Shown one piece after another: positions 33,537 to 46,183 of a stretch of 64,000 nt of DNA; the stretch's first letter is position 1, and each line of letters opens with the position of its first letter. Both the position numbers and the translations under genes were made by a program. Source of the stretch: Ministeria vibrans ATCC 50519. Lineage: Eukaryota > Opisthokonta > Filasterea. Location of the stretch: NCBI GenBank assembly GCA_943704425.1, contig CALSCP010001494.1, positions 1-64,000 of the forward strand, read 5' to 3'. A model generated the notes under the pieces. It searched no databases. It was not told the DNA's origin and was given only the letters and a program-made list of their open reading frames with translations.

Positions 33537-34887
33537 ATGGACAAGTACGTGCTGGTACTCATCGCTGTGTTTGCGCTCACGGCCGTCTTTGAATACCGCG
33601 AGAACGGCATTCTGGCCATGGAAAATGCCTCGTTGAGAGTGGAACATGAGAGCCTTGTCGCGGAAGTGCGGGAACGACGACGCGAAGTGGAGCGACTGCA
33701 GGCTCTTTCGTCAAGCGACAATGTCGCTCCTCCGGAAGCTCAACCGCCGCAATCTCCTGCTCAACAAGCATCCCTCGGTGCAGTAGAGTCACCCCCCTCT
33801 ACCCCGGCACCTCCTCCGCAATGTCCGCGCGACAGGTAAGCCTTATCTTTGTTGTTGTGTTTTCAGACACTCTCGCACACACATTCACACACTCACACAC
33901 TTACTCACTCACTCACACGCTACCCTCTTTCTCTATCTCTGTAGTTTATCGCTGTGGCGCGGCTTTGATTTGTATCCGCCAATAGCAACTCTCTCCGGGT
34001 GGCAAATCAGGAACTATGGCCATCCGCGTCGAGGGCCACACACTCTCGTTGCCATCACAGTGAGTGGGCGCGCCCGCGCCTCCGTTCGCGCCGTCCTCGA
34101 CAAATTTGCTGCTTCACCCGACTACGCCTTCATTTTATTTGTCTACGACAATAGCGAGTGGGCTCAGGAGACGGCGTCCGTCAGTGACCGCGTCACTGTG
34201 GTGCACGCACAGGCTCAGTTCAAGTTTTGGTACTACAAACGATTTCTCCATCCGTCGTTGGTGGCCGCCTACGAATACCTCTACGTGCTGGACGAAGATA
34301 TATGTCTTAACGACTGCGGTGATGGTGCAGTCGGTGGAACCTTTGACATTGAGCGGTACGCGCGCTACATCCGCACCCACAACATTCCCATTGCGTGCCC
34401 GGCTCACGGCTCCGTCCACCGCGTCATGGTGCTCAACGAGCGCACCAAGAACGAAGCCGCTCGCTGGGCAAACATTGCCGAAATTGGACCTTTCTTTTCC
34501 ATCAGCACCGCTGCGTGGCGTCTCCTTGCACCTATGCTGGTCGAAGAGATTGTCGTAGGCATTGGTATGAGGGCGCTCGATCACCTTCACCTCACACACA
34601 CGCATATATATACTTATACTATACTTTTTTCTTGTTCTGTAGGCATTGACTTGACATGGTGCAACTTTCTAGCACAGGCACTGGAACGGTCACCGCAGCG
34701 CACATGTGCGATCGTATACCAGGACTCAATTGTGCATTTGGACTCACAGTCGGCGCGACAGGGCAATCGACTTAACTACGCAGGACTGCTCAACTCAGGC
34801 GGGTGGGAGTCGGGCCTACTTGCACGCCTTTTCCCGCGCCTTTCTTTCCCGGTCCAAGCCATCCGGGTCTACGACCTGGTCTCTTGA
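33537..34887 (+). CDS. DUF707-family glycosyltransferase-like type II membrane protein, copy B
   Basis: Three exons (33537-33835, 33945-34564, 34643-34887) give 387 codons. It has the same plan as copy A: N-terminal anchor (YVLVLIAVFALTAVF), coiled coil, then a longer Pro/Gln linker (about 65-100) and the DUF707 domain with YEYLYVLDEDICLNDCG, EIGPFFSISTAAWRLLAPML, GIDLTWCNFLA and SIVHLDSQSARQG. Anchors and linkers have diverged far more than the catalytic-type domain, as expected after an older tandem duplication. A (CA)n tract follows the stop. Confidence 0.85.
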
Positions 34888-34892
34888 GCACC

Positions 34893-34934
<42 letters not shown>
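34888..34934. repeat. (CA)n microsatellite
   Basis: About 20 CA units in the short region between two convergent genes. Confidence 0.9.
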
Positions 34935-34939
<5 letters not shown>

Positions 34940-35088
34940 TGAGACAGACAGACACGGAAGCAGATTTTCTCGGAGGAAGCAGGAAACAAAGTGATAGAGA
35001 GAGAGCGAGAAACCAACAAACAAACAAGAAAAAATAACAATGAAAATTAATAATTATGTCACATTATTAATCAATATTATTACACAAA

Positions 35089-36972
35089 TCAACTGAACGC
35101 AAACCCTTTTGTACCGTGCTACATACACCAGCAGAAAGATGACAAGAACACAGTGGTGTGAGTTAAATTAATATTAATGTGACTCTTACACGAATGGCAA
35201 TGAGGAGCTTCTCGCGCAGGCGCAAACGGGAGGAGTACGGAGGCAGACGCAACTGATTGAAGCAGGTGGCGGCCGTGGGCAGTTGCGTGTCTGCGTCACG
35301 CGCCGCGTCGCCCCCCTTGACCGATAAGAAGAAGCCGTCGGGCCCGGGCCCCAGCGTCGCCAGCTGCGCGAAGCCACCCAGAGGGAGAGAACTGGTCGCC
35401 GTCGCAAACTCAAGCAGAAGTGCTCGCTCGTCATGCGACAGACTCTCCACCAGCTCCCAGAACCACTCAATGAGCGGCAGATTGCGTGCCGACGGCGGCA
35501 TATACGTCGTGTGCGCGCGCCAGTCACTTACCGACAACTCGCTCAAACCCGTCCACAAAAGCGATACTTCCTCCGCTCGAAATGCCGACAGTACCTCCTC
35601 GGGCAACACAAAGCATAGACCGTCGCGAAAGGCACGGGCACTCGCCGCCCACCTCTCATGTAACAAATGAGTCACGGCTAGACGCACAAAGCGTTCACGG
35701 TTCTCCAGTGTCACGGCGCGCTCCGCACCACCCTCCTCTAACTCCATCGTATCATTGCCTGGGACCGTAAACGTCCCTTCAAGTCCCGCAACCTCCTCCT
35801 CGGTCGTGCACTCCATGAGCCATACAAGCGACCGGTGCAAGTCCGAGTCAACCGACTCAAGCTCGGCAAGCTCAGGCGAGCGCGCGTCAGCCTCCAAGAC
35901 CGACTGAAGAAATGCAATGCTCAGCGGCAGCTCCACGCGCTGACCACTGACAAGGGCACACGCAATAAGCACGCCAAGTGAGCGCATCCACGACAGCTGG
36001 ATGTCTCGCTCCAACACCTCCGTCGGCACCAATTTGTGTCCCTTGAGTCCGTCGTCCGCCAGCAGACCCGACTCGACAGTCGACGCGCCAAGGAGCCCAA
36101 AAAACTCTCGCAGCGGTCCCACGCACTCGCCAGGCTCGCCTGCAAACTCTACCACAAAGGGAAGGCGCAATCGCAGGGGCGATACCCCGTCCACCGCACG
36201 CACCGCCGTCAGAAAGACACTGTCTCGCCGGTCTACACACACGCGCACGCCCCACTTCCACCCTTGATAACGCTCCAACTTCCCCAACTGCTGTGCCAGC
36301 CACACGCGACGGTTCTCAAAACTAATCACCGTGCGCCATTTCAAAATGAACCTAAAGAACACGCATAATAATCAGTATACTCAGCGTCGTCTCAATTGTC
36401 GGCACATGAATATACCCAAAATCGCCCGAGAGAACGTGGCTGTTGTCCCGGAAGAAGTCATTTAGAGTCTGATAGAACTGGGGCTGTTCGGCAAGCGCAG
36501 TCACACACTTGGTCACAACCACACGATCGCGATCATTACCGCGCACAAGGCGCGCGAGAATAGACATCTAAACGATGGCGAGTCAAAAAAAAAAAGAATA
36601 GAATTTTGAATTGGCCACACTGTTTCCAAATCAGCTCACCTGCCGCACATCACGTTGCATAAGAAGCGCGGCGCACTCGACGGAGTCCTTGAACACGGCC
36701 CAGAGAAGCGGAGGCCAACCAATGTTGTCCAATGGCGCAACAACATGTCCTCGCTGCAGCAGCAGTGCAACACACTTCTGCTCTCAACACGCGCAGGAGA
36801 GGAAAACAAAAACAAAACAAAAACAAAACAAACAGAGAGAGAAAAAGAAAACAAGAGAGAGGGAAAGAGGAGGAGGAAGAGAAAGAAAGTAATAGAGAAA
36901 GAGACAGGAACACAGACAGAGACAGAGCAAAGTAATTTAGACAGAGAAGAGACAGAGACAGACGGAACAAAG

Positions 36973-37066
<94 letters not shown>

Positions 37067-37184
37067 TCTGACGGTGCATTGCCCTCTCCAACACTTGATT
37101 CTCTTGTAGCGAATTCTCACTGAAACCGAACGCCGTTACATTGTCGCTGTAGACGTCGTCTCCCACTACAATATGCNNNNNNNN

Positions 37185-37224
<40 letters not shown>

Positions 37225-39767
37225 CAAATTGATAAGAGAGAGAGAAAACAAATTGATAGAGAGAGAGAAAACAAAGTGATAGAGAGACGTCAGCAAGACC
37301 AACGAGTCTTAATCTTCGTACGGTGTGACCGCCGAGTGCCGCCACATGCAGTGCACTTGCGCCCGTCTCGTCACGGTAGTGCATGGACGCACCCGCATCC
37401 AGCAGCATCTCAAGCACCGTTGCTGATCCACACAGGGACGCGCAGTACACTAACATAAAGAGTAGAATTCAACAAAAGCTCCGAACACCAATATGACGTC
37501 ACGACTGTACCGAGCGTCTCTGTGTGCGAAGTGCGACTCTGCTGGAGAGAGTGGCGCACATCGACGCGCGAGAGAAGGAAACGACAGCACTTGGACGAGT
37601 CGTTGTTGGCGGCGAGCTGAAGCAAAGATTGACCGTTCGCGTCGATGTGGGCTACGGCAGTTGCAACAGCAGAGATATTAGGGTCGTACAGGGACAGGAG
37701 GTACATGAGGAGAAGAAGATCGTCGTTGATGACGGCCATGCCAAGCGCACTGGACTTGGCCGCACTGTCACGCGTCGGAGCTGCCAGAAGCGCACTCACG
37801 ACGAGTCGGCGATTGAGTTCGACAAGAAAGCGTGCGCATTGCAGTCGCCGATCGTCGCTGACCGCATCCCAGGGCTGAGCTGCCGCCGTTGCTAGCAACA
37901 AGGCACTCATGGTCGCTCGATTGCGTACACAATGCTGCTTCTCGCGCTGTTGCTGTTCGGACCGACCACTCAGCAGCAAGCGCATAAGATCAGGACGCGC
38001 GAGACTCGCCGCCAACAACATAGGCGTCTCGCCAGTGTTGGTGGGCGCCCATACGCGCGCGTCGGCCGCGACAAGCAGTCGGATGCAGGGAATGGAGCAA
38101 ATGCGAACGGCCGCGTGAAGCGCCGTTGCTCGCGCACACTCCGGATTAGCCCAGGTCACCGACGTGTCGTTGCGCGCCAGTAGGCGACTGAGTGTGCTCT
38201 CGTCTCCGCGTTGAGCCGCATTGAACATGGCCAAATTTACATGTGTCTCCTCCAACAGTGTTTGTGTGTGTTCTGCGTCATCATTGTCGTCTGCGCCCCC
38301 TGCGACCGTGTCAGCGTCTTCGTCGCTGCTCTCATCGTGTACCACCGTCACTCGCTTGCGACGAAGTTGTCGTCTTCGTCTCGAACGCTGCGACAGCTCC
38401 TCCTTCTCCTCCCCTTCTTCTTCGCTCCCGTCCAGAGCATGACGACACACATCGCACAAATACGGCTTTGGGATGGGCGCCGGGTGGTAGCGGCTGACAA
38501 GACAATCACGATGAAAACGTTTGCGACACAGGGGGCTGTGACACCGCACCCATGTCCCGTCGTAGAAGCGTCGGTCATGTGCATTGCATACGCACGCAAC
38601 GTCGTCAATGCTGTCACGCGATGCATCCGCATCCGGCTCAATAAAATCATCAATGTCCTCTTCCTCTTCGTCGTCCTGTTCGCCCACGTCACCGCACACC
38701 TCACCGTCGTCACTGCTACCCTCGCTCTCTCGATCGCATACAAGCAGTGTCATTCCTCGCGCTCGCTGAGCGGAGCCGTGAGCAGACTCGCCAGCGGGCA
38801 CATCCTTCAACACACCCTCCTCGTGCAGTCGCTCCGCAATCTCCACTTCCAACTGACGTTTCTTTTCCATTTCCTTTCGTACACGAGACGAAGATCGTGT
38901 GGGCGATCCTTGCGAAGAGAGTAACGTCCGTTTGCGTCGTTCCCGACGTGCCTTTCCATCTTCTTCGTCCTCAGCGTCACTCTCACCATCCTTTGCCCCC
39001 TCCTCTGCGTCGTCGTCGTCATCGTCCTCTTCGATGTTAGATGATTCTCCGTTGTGAATGAACTCTTCGTCTGAATACGTGAGCGTGCGTACATGGTGCG
39101 TAGGAGCACGGCGAACAACACGAGCAACTCCCGAAGGTCTGTTCAACGGCACTGTCGGCTCCCCCTCACTATCCTCGTCAGAGGAGCGCACCACTCTTCG
39201 CACGCGTCTTGATACTCGCTTAGCCTCGCGCTCTCGCCTGCGCTTGAGCTTAGCAAGCGGATTGTCATCGGCAGACGACGAGGACGACCAGGATGCAGAC
39301 TTTCGCGTTGTCCTCCTCTCTCCTGCACCGCTGCTTGCCGTGCCTCTCGCATCCTCTTCCTCATTCGCCTCTCCGTTGTCATCTTCTTCGACTTCGTCCT
39401 CTTCCTCCTCGTCTTCGTCTTCGTCTTCGTCTTCGTCTTCGTCTTCGTCGTCAACAACAAACGAATCGTCACTCGCCCCTCGATAGTCATACCGACTGTC
39501 TGCGTTGTAGCGGTTCTGCTCAAACACCAATGACGTGATTTCTTTCTTGGCTGAAGCAAAGTGCGGCGAGCCATCTATCAGGGCGACCGGCTGGCTCCGA
39601 CGCCGGCGAGGAGCTTCCTCGTCTGACGAACCCACAAAGGGACGGGATCGCTTGCGATGCGCACGCACCGGCGATCTCCCATTGTCTTTAGCGCCATCAC
39701 TCTCCACCGCCGGAGCAGACGACGACGACGATGACGACGACGAGCTGACTATTCTGCGGCGTTTCAT
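35089..39767 (-). CDS. PHD finger-ankyrin-HECT E3 ubiquitin ligase
   Basis: Six exons (39767-37511, 37449-37322, 36780-36640, 36567-36416, 36351-35190, 35118-35089) join in phase into 1289 codons. Order: Ser-rich start (MKRRRIV...), long acidic and Arg/Ser tracts (1-385), a PHD-type zinc finger (about 392-440: CVCNAHDRRFYDGTWVRC, CRKRFHRDCL, YLCDVC), ankyrin repeats (about 510-890, for example DETGASALHVAALGGH, DANGQSLLQLAANN) and a C-terminal HECT domain with catalytic Cys about 1256 in LPTAATCFNQLRLP. The tiny last exon supplies the typical HECT ending HGTKGFAFS. PHD suggests chromatin targeting of ubiquitination. Intron 3 (37321-36781) holds (GA)n, an N-gap and a foreign block; exons on both sides agree in phase. 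Confidence 0.85.
36975..37060. repeat. (GA)n microsatellite, left of the assembly gap
   Basis: About 43 perfect GA units; a second GA run lies at 37185-37220 after the Ns. Confidence 0.93.
37061..37176. other. Probable assembly artefact: copy of 23853-23968
   Basis: The 116 bp are identical to the intron end and exon 2 start of the C2H2 gene except for one base (GTCGCC becomes GTCGCT) and stop abruptly at an 8-base N-gap (37177-37184) inside a (GA)n tract. Confidence 0.85.
37177..37184. other. Assembly gap (8 N)
   Basis: Run of N between a duplicated block and a (GA)n tract. Confidence 0.99.
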
Positions 39768-39851
39768 CAGAGTGAAGCAGAAAAAATGAAACTTATTCAT
39801 CAATCATTTTACAATAAATTTATTTTGATTGTTCGTCAACGTTCACACAAA

Positions 39852-40376
39852 ATGCGACTTGCTGTGTTAGTGGTTTGCTTATTGGCGGCTGTGGCTGCGG
39901 CGTCTCTGTCGGAAGACACGTTGACCGTCCAGAGTCTCACGCTGGAGGATATGCCGTCGCAAGTGAGCTAAACACGTTGACTTAGCGGTCTTTGCTCACC
40001 GTCCGCTTGCTCACTCTGTAGGCTGGCCCTTTCGATGCTTCCACGGAGGGTGTAGCGCCGTCTCTTGAATCGGTATGAAGGATGCACTACCCAATGGAAA
40101 TCCACTCCGTCGTTGCTTGTGCGGAGGAGTCCGCTGAACGAGACCGATGGATAGAGAGGGAGGGGGAAGGGGGGGACAATGGACGTATATGTGTGTGTGT
40201 GTGTGTGAGTGAGTGCGTGTGTGGCGAATGTGTGTGTCAGCCGTCGTCGAGACAGACCCTAACATCATTCTCTCCTGCAGGATGACATTATGTTCTCTTC
40301 CATTACTGCTCACGCCGAAGCCATTGCAGCACGTCAAAGGCGTGAAGCTGCAGCATCCAATGACGACGCCGTGTAA
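39852..40376 (+). CDS. Small secreted protein of unknown function
   Basis: Three phase-0 exons (39852-39962, 40022-40072, 40281-40376) give 85 codons. Residues 1-18 are a clear signal peptide (MRLAVLVVCLLAAVAAAS). The mature part is about 67 residues, acidic at first (LSEDTLTVQSLTLEDMPSQ), then an Ala/Arg helix (AEAIAARQRREAAAS) and a DDAV end. No cysteines, no family recognised. It starts 84 bp from the divergent HECT ligase gene. Could be a propeptide-like secreted factor; function unknown. Confidence 0.7.
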
Positions 40377-40534
40377 TATATTTTTTCATGAAGTGTGCAC
40401 AAAGTACAAAACTTGAACTTCCAATTTAAAACTCCACTTCACAATTTTCTTTTGTCTAATCTATCGAGTCTCTATATTTGTGGAGGGGGTATAGCTGTCC
40501 TGCCCAGTCGCCCACCGCAACAGCGCGTCCCATC

Positions 40535-43500
40535 ATGCCGTTTGGGTCTAAACTCAAGAATGTTTTCAAACGAAAATCGGTCGCTCATCTTATCGAACCG
40601 GAGCTGAGCGACTGCCTGGAGAAGGAAGGGCCTGCAGGCACCGAGGTACACTGCCACTGGCGCCCGTAGGCCGTGCCCGTCGCCCCATGCTGCCCGCATT
40701 CCCACAACACCTCCATTGATACCAAAACGAGCTTTGCTTTTGCTGACGATTGCTTTTTTTTCTTCTTCTTTTTTTTTTTTTCTTCTTGTCGTTTTTTTTT
40801 ATTGGTTGGGAAATTGCAGCAGCCTCCACCGCTTGAAGATGAGCAGGCGGAAGTGGAGGGTGCGAGCGAGCGCGGACCCGGCGCAAGGACAGCGAGCGAG
40901 GCGCGCAGAGCGTCCGATGCGACCGAAGATCAACAAGTTGCCGCTTCCTCTTCGTCGCTGGATCCCGCGCGTTCCACGTCGCCGGACGTCGCCAGGGCGC
41001 TTCGACCAAGCACGGGAGGAGTGGCTGCAATGCATCGCCCTGACAGTGTCGCGTCTGTGGGCGATTCAACGGGATCGCGAACGCCACCGCCAACGAAAAA
41101 GAAACCCAAGCCACGGCCGAAAACCACAGTGGTCACGTCGCAGACAAACTACGAGGAGACCGACAAGGACCCTTTACCTCCACGACACAGTGACGATTCG
41201 GGAGTCAGAAGACCTGGAAAGGTCGCAGCTTTGAGAAATTCTCTCTTCATTCCCGTCAGACAAACATGAGCGTTTCGGAGGTGTGCCTCTAAACCTTGTT
41301 CTTTTGTCACCCATAGATGCCTGGAATGGGTGCACCTCCGTTGGGCGGCAGTCGACTCATGATGGGCAAGGCCATGTCGGTTGATTCTGCAGATGCCGAT
41401 GCCATTCAGCCGCTGGAGCCCGGCATCGGACTGATGGCAGACGAGGCTGGCACTGAGAAGGCCTCCTCCTGGGAAGTTCCCACTACAGGTACTGACAGGC
41501 TACATAAAGACAATATTAATACTATTATAATTATTAATTTTATGAATTTTATTATATTGTATGTATATTGTATGTATTTATTTAAAACAAAGTTAATTAA
41601 TATAATTGATAATAATTATTATATTATTATGTGCGTATGCGTGTCTTCGCACATGCTGTGTGTGTACATGTGTTGTGAGTGACTTATTGGCATTGTTGCT
41701 TTTTCAGGTATCCAGGCAGAGCTGCCCAAGACGGCGCGTGCGCGGGCCATTACGGTGAACCGCAAGAACCGGCGTGCTCCGTCGCGCGGCACCCGTGTGT
41801 ACCTTGCGGACGATTCATCGTGGAAAGTCATTGCCATGCACGACAACACGCGTGCGGGTGCAGTGCTGTCCGAGATGGGCGAGAAGACCATGACCGACGA
41901 GGACGACTATCAACTTGTGCTTGTCTTTGATCGTGCCATCAGCACTCGTACGCCTTGCTTGTTGTTATCGGTGTCTCTTTCTTGTTTGTACTCATACTGT
42001 GAACTCTTTGATGTTTGTAGAGCCTTACAAGTTTGACCAGGACGACTATCCGTACCGCATCATCCAAAATGCAGATGCTAAGAGAGAGTGTGCAACGGTA
42101 TGCCGAGCAGCGGGGGGAAGGGGAAGTGTCCCACTGACATCTCTGTGCGTTGTAGCTGTACTATGTACCGTTAGAGTGCGACTTGAACAAATTGACTGTC
42201 CAAACACAGGCAAAGACAATGAAGGCACCTGAAGGCGCAGAGAAGACGACCGACAACGCCAAGGCAGATGGGGCTGAGGCAGAGGCAAAAGTCAAGGCAG
42301 AGGCAAAAGTCAAGGCAGAGGCAAAAATCAAGGCGGAGGCAAAAGTCAAGGCAGAGGCCGAAGAGCAAGAAAGAGAGCTGGAAGCGAAGCGGAGACGGGA
42401 GGTGGAGGAGGAGGAGGAGAAGGCCAGGGCGAACAAGACGGACAAGCCGGAGAGTGTTGTGATGGCACGACGACGGGAGATGGAGGAACGTGACCGGAAG
42501 GAGACGGAGGAGAAGGAGGCGCTTGAGGCGAAGCGGGTCGCCGAGCATAAAAGCCGCCAGACGGAGCGCGCACGACGCGAAGAGTCCGCTAGGAAAGAGG
42601 AGGAGGAGCGACGCAGATGCGAGGCGGAGAAGCGGGAGCGTAAAGAGCAAGAACGTGCAGCTGACGAGGAAGAGCAACGACGCAAACGGGAGGAGACGGT
42701 GCGTAAAATGGAGGAGGCGGCGCTGCAGAGGAAGGAGGAAGAGGAGAAGCGAGCGGTTGCCGAGCGCAACAGTGTTCGCGACGAACTCACCCAGAAGATC
42801 AAAATGCCGACTTTTAGCCATGCCGGCAACGGCGATGACGACGACGGACCGCCTGACGTGGAGCCCATGGACGGTAGCGACGACGACGGCGACATTGACG
42901 CTGTGCCCGCGACGGAACTTACGGTCAAAATTATGGCGGCTCAGCGCAAATCACCTGTGCGCTCTGCATCGACCACCCCACCACCGCTTTCGTTCACTGT
43001 TACGGCGCCACCAACCGCCGCGTCGCCTCCGCCTTCCACCATCGAGTCGACGACCGTCTCCGCACAATCGGGGGTTGCCTCGCAAATGCGCAAGATGTTC
43101 GAGAAGAGTGGTCGTGCAGCCACCACCGCCGACTCGCCTAGCTACGTGGCGCCTGCTGCGTCACCCCCACCCCCCCGTCGCTCTCTACCGGCGCCTGTGC
43201 ACGGCAAGAGTGAAGATACGGACGGGGCTGGGGAGGCACAGACAACACCGGCTGCCTGGCAGAAAGCGCTCAAGCCAACGGGAAGCGCGGTGGCACTGTC
43301 ACAGCCGACCGCACGCACCGCAACTAGCTCGCCTCTGAGCAGCGACCAGATCACGAGCAGTATTTTAAGTGGGGCGATCGAGCCACGCGCGTCGTCGGCC
43401 GACTCAACAAGTCGCACCAACAGCATGACAACGGCGGCGCTGTTTGGTCACTCGCCGCCCATGTCGCAGCGCAAGCCATTTGCCTTTGATGAGAGCAAAA

Positions 43501-44498
43501 CGGAATCTCCAGTGTCTTCCAAATCGTTCAGTGGATTACGTTTGTCGCCTCAAACACCCAGGAAGCAGAGCGACAAGGCGACGGAGGAGGGTACCAAGGA
43601 AAGTGTGACCAAGCGCAACTCGGACTTGGAGGAGGCGGCCAAGGTGCGCAATGCATTGGCAGACAAGCGCAAGTTGGAGGAGATGGAGCAAGAACGAGAA
43701 CGTACGAGACAAGCGGCACTTGAACAACAGAGGAAGGACGACCGAAAGATGACGGAAGCGGCTACAGCTGCGGCTGCCATGCGAAAACGCAAGCTGGAAC
43801 AACAGGAGCGCGAGAGGGAAGAAGAGCAGAAGCGCAAAGAGTCATCGACGTCGTCGTCGCCACCATGGGGTTCGGACCGTTCGTTCTCTGGTCTCAAGCT
43901 GGCACCCGAGGGCGGCGGTAGTTACGGGGATGGGAAAACGGCCCGCAGCACGTCGGTGGCGGTGGTGTCGCCGTCGGCGTCGCCTAGCAAGGGCGAGCTT
44001 CCTCCACCCTCGCCCGGTGGGTTTGCGGCGACACTGCTAGCCGAGGCGAATGCGGCTGCGGATCGTGTGGCGGCCGAGGAAGACCAAGCGGATGAGTCAA
44101 GTACTACTGCCGCTGCTGGCATTGGTTCACTTGCGGCCAAGTTTGGCGAGACGAAGAAGCCGCGTGTGCAGGGGACACGGAAGATGGGCTCGGACACTGC
44201 GACGACGACTACAACGGCAGATGGAGAGTCTCCGTTCAAGGTGCAGCTGCGGTCATCCGACGGCGCCGTGTCTAGCAGCGGTGGCGTGGCTTTGGTCACC
44301 AAGAGCGCGAGTTCACTGGGGCGTGCGAGTGAACCAGAGTGCGAGAAAATTGCGAGTCCGTTTGGGGCGCGTGTGCGTGTGGGCGTCAAGAAACCTTTTG
44401 GTGCTCCTACTGCACCGGTTACTGTCTCCGCCAAGGCGCCTGCCGCCCGCAAGGCGTCTACCGGCATCTCAGAGCGCCTCGCTGCCTTTGACAAGTAG
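40535..44498 (+). CDS. Large coiled-coil protein with a Ras-association-like domain
   Basis: Six exons (40535-40645, 40820-41221, 41317-41488, 41708-41947, 42021-42097, 42156-44498) give 1114 codons. The N-terminus is basic (MPFGSKLKNVFKRKSVAHL). Residues about 250-335 look like an RA/ubiquitin-fold domain of the Grb7/MRL type: RGTRVYLADDSSWKVIA, TRAGAVLSEMGEKT, DDYQLVLVFD, FDQDDYPYRIIQ. It is followed by AEAKVKAEAK repeats, a strongly charged coiled coil (about 360-540 and again 830-900) and Ser/Pro/Thr-rich tracts. A small-GTPase-binding cytoskeletal scaffold is plausible. No PH domain follows the RA domain, unlike RIAM or lamellipodin. The donor at 41222 (GTCGCA) is weak. Confidence 0.72.
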
Positions 44499-44616
44499 TC
44501 GACTCTTTTAAATTGTCACAATTTAATAAAATAATAATAATAATAATAATAAATTTACTATTAATAATCAACGGATTGTTTCCATTAATATTAATATTAT
44601 TAACAATTATTAGTAA

Positions 44617-44675
<59 letters not shown>

Positions 44676-44704
44676 GCATACACAATAATTTATTTAAATT
44701 TATT
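44499..44704. repeat. AT-rich spacer with (TTA)n microsatellite
   Basis: About 60 bp of TTA at 44616-44675 and smaller (AAT)n at 44525-44550 between two convergent genes. Confidence 0.9.
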
Positions 44705-45913
44705 CTATTCAATCAGAATGGGCTCTTCTTCGTCTCTGATTTTTCTCTTTTGGCCAGTGGTCGCTTTCGTGTCCTGTGGCTCGCCTGAGGGCTGCTGCGT
44801 GACGGATGAGGTGGGTGAAGAGGTGCGGACAAAGAAGGCGCTAATCTTGCGGCGTTTGGTGCAGTCGTCCTTGGAGGGGGCTATGCACTCGGGGGAGTCG
44901 TTCTGCACGCTGTTGACAACCGTACTTACTGCCGTCCTACATAGTACAGAAGAGAAATACAGATAGAAGAGGAGGAAGAAACAAAAAGCGAGAGAGAAGG
45001 GTAAAAGAAACAAAGTGAGGGAGAAGAGGGGAACAGAAAAACAAAGTGGTAAAGAGAGTGAGAGGCAGCTGTTGCAATAAAACTGGTTTGTACCATTTTA
45101 GTGCGCCAGTGACAGGTTGAAGTAGGGAGCGTACGGAATCGTAAGGGTCACGCGAGAGCCACCTGTCAACATCGGCTTCGCTGGTGAGTATGCACGGCAT
45201 ACGCGAGTGTAACCACGCCAGTTCGCCGGACACGGGACACGTGAGGATTGTGTAGCTGTGAGTGAGTTCCCCTGCAAAGTACAATTATTTATGTTGGAAG
45301 ATGCTCGATGGCCAGCTCTCACATCAACAAGCATACCATCGTCGCCTTTGTGGATGTCGTATAGACCGGCAAACATAAGTAGGGACCGTGCTGGATCCTT
45401 GGGCGTCATGTAGAACGGCTTTTTCCCGCCCTTAGGGCCGCCCTCTTGCAGCCACTCAAAAAACCTAACGCGACAGTAAATACGCAAGGCGAGCCTCACA
45501 TTCATGTCGTACCCCTCAGCAAGCACGACACATCGCCTTTTGTGGACGAGCGAGCGGAAACTTGGGAGTTCGTGGACTGTTTCGGAACGGGCGTTTGAAG
45601 TTCGCATGAGCGACTGGTACGACACCGCGCCCTTCGTCCAGTGGGGTATCAAGCCCCACTTCATGCACATGAGGGAACGCACAGTTCCACCGGAGGCCGC
45701 CGACGCACAGGCGGAGGCCGTTGGCAGGCAATCAGTCCCTGAGGCTGAGCCTGCACTCGACGCGTCGTCCTTTCGAAACAACACCGGCTGATTTCGTCCC
45801 GGCGGCACATTGTGTGAAGGTCTGTAGCCGTTTAGGTTTGCACGTTGCGGTGGGACACCTGCAGCCGCAGGGATTTGAACCGGGTGCATTTGGAATGCCG
45901 TTCGACCGCACAT
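44705..45913 (-). CDS. HMCES: SRAP-domain protein, abasic-site shield
   Basis: Four exons (45913-45513, 45464-45337, 45271-45094, 44936-44705) give 312 codons. SRAP features are intact: MCGR with catalytic Cys2, NVPPGRNQPVL, MKWGLIPHW, RRCVVLAEGFFEW (active-site Glu), KKPFYMTPKD, FAGLYDIHKGDDG, TILTCPVSGELAWLHSRMPCIL (catalytic His in LHSRMP) and VVNSVQNDSPECIAP. HMCES forms a covalent DNA-protein cross-link with abasic sites in single-stranded DNA at replication forks. A short basic tail follows the domain. The start codon must be this one because Cys2 becomes the nucleophile after Met removal. Confidence 0.94.
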
Positions 45914-46119
45914 TAGAGTGATTAATAATATTACTTTCTTGAGTCAGACAGTGTCAGTCTGAAATAAGAATGTGTCTTCTCACTTATCAGTTGATTAGTG
46001 GAAGTAAACTGTAAAAATAAAAATAAAATTATAATTAATAGTAATAATAATGATAATACACAGCCCATTTATTAATAATTACTCGTATATGAATAGAGTA
46101 AAATTTTAATAGTAAAAAA

Positions 46120-46158
<39 letters not shown>

Positions 46159-46183
46159 TATAGCTCGGAAAATTAATTTATTA
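45914..46183. other. AT-rich spacer with (ATT)n
   Basis: (ATT)n at about 46120-46156; no gene seen. It contains the 5' flank of HMCES and the 3' end of STIL. Confidence 0.6.

Noticed and set aside
36636-37274. Ser/Leu-rich minus-strand ORFs across the N-gap
   Set aside because: They read through (GA)n and Ns in an intron and include the misplaced block.
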